DNA of 8,851 nucleotides from contig DLBD01000079.1 in NCBI GenBank assembly GCA_002494125.1, positions 1 through 8,851 of the forward strand, read 5' to 3'. This document shows positions 5,897-8,851 of this stretch, piece by piece (position 1 is the first letter of the stretch; each line of letters begins with the position of its first letter). The translations under genes were made by a program, and so were the position numbers. This DNA is from Ruminococcaceae bacterium UBA7030. Its GTDB lineage: Bacteria > Bacillota > Clostridia > Oscillospirales > Acutalibacteraceae. The notes beneath the pieces are model-generated. The model ran no database searches, was not told the DNA's origin, and saw only the letters and a list, made by a program, of their open reading frames with translations.

Positions 5897-7111
5897 ATGA
5901 TTACACCAAGTCAAATCCGTGAAAGAAAGATATCAACCGTTGACGAAGGCGGTTATGACAGAGCAGAGGTAAATGAGCTTCTTGTTGAGATTCTTGATTC
6001 ATACGAAGCAATTTTTGACGAGAACAAAGAGCTTTATCGCAAAATGGACATCCTTGCAAACCGTATTGAAGAATACAGAGCAGACGAGGATTCAATTAAA
6101 AAGACTCTTATTACAGCACAGAAAATGGCTGACAAGGTTACAAGCGACGCTAACCTTCAGGCTGAAAAAACAATCAGCGAAAGCCGTGAATCAGCACAGA
6201 ATACTGTAAACGATGCGCAGGAAAAGGCAGACAAGATTGTCGGTGAAGCAAGAGATTATGTTGCCGAGCTTACAAGAGAGAAGACAGCTGCCGCAAACGA
6301 AATTATTGCAGAGGCTGAAAAGAAAGCGAACGAAGCCATTGACGGCGCAAAGCTTGTTGCACAAAACGCGCTCGTTCAGGCTAAAAATCTTGCAAACAAA
6401 ATCGTTTCAGACTCTAAAAAAGAGAGCGACTTTTATTCATCAATGGTCGACAAGCTTAAGAGTGAGGCTATGCAGTTCAGAGTTTCACTTGTCACTCTTT
6501 ATGAGGCGCAGCTTTCAAAGCTTGGCGATATAGAAAACAATTCTGCAAACACCGCAGAGGAGGAGCAGAGCATAGAGGCTATTGAATCGGAGCTCAACAA
6601 CATTCTTGAAAACATCGACGAAATCGTGTCAAATGCACCTGAAAAAGCCCAGGAGCCCGAGATAGAGCAGGAAGAGGAAGAAGTAGCCGAGCCTGAAGAA
6701 ATCGACGAAATCGAAGAGATAGAGGAGATTGAAGAGGTAGAGGAGAGTGAAGAGCCTGAGAAGGACGCACAGGTTCAGTTTAGTGAGGACGATGCAGTTG
6801 ACGAAATCATAGAAGAGCTTGACGAGCATCACTCACACGACGAGCCGCCAACCCCTGAGGAAATCCAGGATGCAATAAACTCATTCTCCGCTAATGAGAT
6901 AACACCTATTTCAGACGATGCTGTAAATCCGATTCCCGTAATTGAGGATGAGCCTGAATTTGAGTCGCCGCTTCCTTTTGAAAGCTATTTTGACACCAAG
7001 AAGGGACACGAGCATACAGACGAAACAATTTCCCTTATTCCTCCCGAGGAGGACGAGGATGACGATGAGGATTTCTCAAAGTTCAAGGGATTTTTCAAAA
7101 AGAGAAAATAA
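5897..7111 (+). CDS. divIVA: DivIVA-family cell division/polarity protein with long acidic C-terminus
   Basis: DivIVA proteins form coiled-coil oligomers that gather at negatively curved membrane (septa, poles) and recruit partners. The N-terminal domain is recognisable: MITPSQIRERK, GGYDRAEVNELLVEI (18-32), then a coiled coil to about 70. At 404 aa it is much longer than B. subtilis DivIVA (164 aa). Residues 74-183 form ten consecutive 11-residue helical units, and about 184-245 continue as helix. Residues 250-395 are disordered and very acidic, with an EEI triplet repeat (267-283), His-rich HHSHD (311-315) and a D/E run (384-392). The last 12 residues, FSKFKGFFKKRK, are basic and aromatic. 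Where B. subtilis has F17-R18 at the membrane-binding tip, this protein has E17-G18. RBS AGAGGAGG (5881-5888) lies 8 bases before the ATG. It sits between sepF and ileS, the position of divIVA in many Firmicutes. Confidence 0.92.
   Translation: MITPSQIRERKISTVDEGGYDRAEVNELLVEILDSYEAIFDENKELYRKMDILANRIEEYRADEDSIKKTLITAQKMADKVTSDANLQAEKTISESRESAQNTVNDAQEKADKIVGEARDYVAELTREKTAAANEIIAEAEKKANEAIDGAKLVAQNALVQAKNLANKIVSDSKKESDFYSSMVDKLKSEAMQFRVSLVTLYEAQLSKLGDIENNSANTAEEEQSIEAIESELNNILENIDEIVSNAPEKAQEPEIEQEEEEVAEPEEIDEIEEIEEIEEVEESEEPEKDAQVQFSEDDAVDEIIEELDEHHSHDEPPTPEEIQDAINSFSANEITPISDDAVNPIPVIEDEPEFESPLPFESYFDTKKGHEHTDETISLIPPEEDEDDDEDFSKFKGFFKKRK
6116..6445 (+). repeat. Ten in-register 11-residue (33-bp) coiled-coil units within divIVA
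   Basis: DivIVA residues 74-183 divide without gaps into ten 11-mers, including AQKMADKVTSD, AQEKADKIVGE, AEKKANEAIDG and AKNLANKIVSD. Most units start with A or S, have small or hydrophobic residues at positions 1, 5 and 8, and often end in D, E or G. The DNA is only loosely repeated because codons vary, so this is protein-level periodicity rather than a recent tandem duplication. Confidence 0.8.
6695..6745 (+). repeat. Glu-Glu-Ile triplet (9-bp) low-complexity repeat in divIVA
   Basis: This encodes EEIDEIEEIEEIEEVEE (residues 267-283). The DNA alternates GAAGAGATA-like and GAGGAGATT-like 9-mers, so it is purine-rich on the + strand and could vary in copy number by slippage without frameshift. 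Confidence 0.75.
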
Positions 7112-7132
7112 TCTTCAAGGAGCAAACAGATA

Positions 7133-8851
7133 ATGAATTATAACGAAACACTTAATTTACCAAAGACCGACTTTCCTATGAGGGCTGGTCTTCCGACAAG
7201 AGAGCCGGAATTCCTCGCCAGGTGGGAGGCAAACGACCAGTACAAAGCACTTATGAAGCATAACGAGGGCAAACCTCTCTTCGTGCTTCACGACGGACCT
7301 CCTTACGCAAACGGCGATATCCATATCGGTCACGCACTCAATAAGACGCTTAAAGATTTTATTGTAAGATATAAGAATATGACCGGCTTTAAGTCACCGT
7401 TTGTTCCCGGCTGGGATACACACGGTCTTCCTACTGAGCTTGCGGCAAGAAAGAAAGCAGGCATCACCGCAACAAGCAACATCACAGATGTAGAGCTTCG
7501 CAAAATCTGCCGCGACACAGCTTTAAGCTATATTGATTTACAAAGAGAGTCCTTCAAGCGCCTTGGCGCTATTGCGGAATGGGACCACCCGTATATCACT
7601 CTTCAAAAGGAATTTGAAGAGGAACAGATTAAGGTGTTCGCATCAATGGCTTCAAAGGGCTATATCTATAAGGGCTTAAAGCCTGTTTACTGGTGTTCGG
7701 ACTGTAACACGGCTCTTGCCGAGGCAGAGATTGAATATGCCGAGGACCCGTGTCATTCTATCTATGTAAAGTTCAGAGTTACCGATGATATGGGTAAGCT
7801 CGAGGCTATGGGCGCAGACCTTTCAAAGACATACTTTGTTATTTGGACCACAACAACCTGGACGCTTCCCGCTAACGTTGCAATCTGTGTCGGACCTAAC
7901 TATGAGTATTCACTCCTTAAAGCAAACGGTGAATTCTACGTTATGGCAACCGACCTTGCTCCTGTTGCAATGGAGGACGCAGGTGTTACTGACTATGAAA
8001 CAGTTGGTATCATCAGAGGCAACGAGCTTGAGTATATGAAGACTCAGCATCCGTTTATTGACAGAACATCGCTTGTAATTGTCGGCGACCATGTAACTCT
8101 TGAAAGCGGTACGGGCTGCGTTCATACCGCTCCCGGATACGGTGTTGAGGACTTTGAAGTATGCAAGAAATATGACGATATCGGAATTATAGTATGTGTT
8201 GACGCAAAGGGCAAGCAGACTGCTGAGGCTGGTGAATTTGAAGGTCTTGATACCGATGAGGCTAACAAGGCTATTGCCAAGAAACTCGAAGAATTAAACG
8301 CTCTCCTTGCAATTCAGAAAATCGTGCATCAGTATCCGCACTGCTGGAGATGTAACAGTCCTATAATCTACCGTGCAACAGAACAGTGGTTCTGTTCAGT
8401 GAACGGCTTCAAAGATGAGGCTATAAAGGCTATTGAAGAAGTTCAGTGGATTCCCGAATGGGGCGAGGACAGAATCAAGGGCATGGTTCGTGACAGAAGT
8501 GACTGGTGCATTTCCCGTCAGAGAACATGGGGTGTTCCGATACCTGTTATCTACTGTAAGGACTGCGGAAAGCCCATTTACAATGACGAAACTATAAAAG
8601 CTATTGCAGAACTTTTCCGCAAAGAGGGAAGCGATGCATGGTGGATTAAAGATACTTCCGAATTTATTCCCGATTCAGTTAAATGCGAATGTGGCTGCGG
8701 TGAATTTACAAAGGAATACGATATAATGGACGTATGGTTTGACAGTGGTGTTTCACATACTGCTGTAATGGAGGGCAAGGATTTCCCAAGTCTTTCATGG
8801 AAAGCAGACCTTTATCTCGAAGGTGCTGACCAGTACAGAGGCTGGTTCCAG
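7133..8851 (+). CDS. ileS: Isoleucyl-tRNA synthetase, bacterial type (3' end outside window)
   Basis: IleRS charges tRNA-Ile and hydrolyses misactivated valine. The first 573 codons are present without a stop, of an expected total near 930; the KMSKS loop, anticodon-binding and C-terminal parts lie beyond the window. ATG 7133 follows AAGGAG (7117-7122) by 10 bases and gives the standard start NLPKTDFPMRAGLPTREPE. The class I HIGH motif is at 64-67 within PPYANGDIHIGHALNK, the IleRS1 (usual bacterial) form. The editing (CP1) domain shows WTTTTWTLPAN (238-248) and GTGCVHTAPGYGVEDF (326-341), with D340 at the family's key aspartate. WCISRQRTWGVPIP (458-471) and DVWFDSG (533-539) are core motifs, and the window ends in GADQYRGWFQ. 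Cysteine pairs C188/C191, C404/C407, C475/C478 and C518/C520 suggest two zinc sites. It lies 21 bp after divIVA, the common Firmicute order. Confidence 0.97.
   Translation, partial: MNYNETLNLPKTDFPMRAGLPTREPEFLARWEANDQYKALMKHNEGKPLFVLHDGPPYANGDIHIGHALNKTLKDFIVRYKNMTGFKSPFVPGWDTHGLPTELAARKKAGITATSNITDVELRKICRDTALSYIDLQRESFKRLGAIAEWDHPYITLQKEFEEEQIKVFASMASKGYIYKGLKPVYWCSDCNTALAEAEIEYAEDPCHSIYVKFRVTDDMGKLEAMGADLSKTYFVIWTTTTWTLPANVAICVGPNYEYSLLKANGEFYVMATDLAPVAMEDAGVTDYETVGIIRGNELEYMKTQHPFIDRTSLVIVGDHVTLESGTGCVHTAPGYGVEDFEVCKKYDDIGIIVCVDAKGKQTAEAGEFEGLDTDEANKAIAKKLEELNALLAIQKIVHQYPHCWRCNSPIIYRATEQWFCSVNGFKDEAIKAIEEVQWIPEWGEDRIKGMVRDRSDWCISRQRTWGVPIPVIYCKDCGKPIYNDETIKAIAELFRKEGSDAWWIKDTSEFIPDSVKCECGCGEFTKEYDIMDVWFDSGVSHTAVMEGKDFPSLSWKADLYLEGADQYRGWFQ

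Noticed and set aside
6990..7018. TTGACA in the divIVA 3' end as an ileS promoter
   Set aside because: The best -10 at 17 bp is CATACA (three of six). There is no AT-rich context as in the yggS candidate.
1..8851. Defence system, mobile element, CRISPR array or new enzymatic cassette
   Set aside because: Every base outside gaps of 22 bp or less belongs to a recognised housekeeping gene or the HlyD-like gene. No inverted repeats, direct-repeat arrays, integrase or toxin-antitoxin signatures were seen.

Overview
The window is 8.85 kb of densely packed, single-strand (+) housekeeping DNA from a bacterium. It carries eight genes, the first (mutS) and last (ileS) cut by the window edges. Gene content and order (mutS-mutL-miaA, then yggS-sepF-divIVA-ileS), strong GGAGG-type ribosome binding sites, endonuclease-type MutL and a DivIVA protein all point to a low- to medium-GC Firmicute. 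The clostridial/Ruminococcaceae (Oscillospirales) type fits best. The species cannot be named from this sequence alone.

Layout: 1-599 is the end of mutS (ATPase Walker B onward). 622-2487 is mutL, and 2489-3403 is miaA (tRNA A37 dimethylallyltransferase). 3396-4667 is a one-TM, HlyD/membrane-fusion-like protein of unknown role. 4648-5376 is yggS (PLP homeostasis protein), 5395-5874 is sepF, 5897-7111 is a long acidic DivIVA-family protein, and 7133-8851 is the first 573 codons of ileS. Gaps are 22, 1, -8, -20, 18, 22 and 21 bp (negative means overlap). There is no intergenic room for a terminator, T-box or classical promoter, so the set looks like one long transcription unit. It joins two gene blocks familiar from Firmicutes: mismatch repair plus tRNA modification, and the division block that follows ftsZ in many Gram-positives. 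The HlyD-like gene sits at the seam and overlaps both neighbours.

Functionally, MutS and MutL are partners in methyl-independent mismatch repair. MiaA and IleRS serve tRNA and translation. YggS buffers pyridoxal phosphate. SepF tethers FtsZ to the membrane, and DivIVA organises the pole/septum. I found no RNA genes, CRISPR arrays, mobile elements or attachment sites.

I do not see a clearly new system. The points that deserve a second look are: the orphan HlyD-like protein at the seam; a DivIVA with ten back-to-back 11-residue coiled-coil units, an altered membrane-binding tip and a basic aromatic C-terminal tail; a near-consensus sigma-A promoter hidden in an AT-rich pocket inside yggS; sepF abutting divIVA without ylmG/ylmH; an ileS start with no room for a T-box; and an IleRS that keeps paired cysteines for two probable zinc sites.
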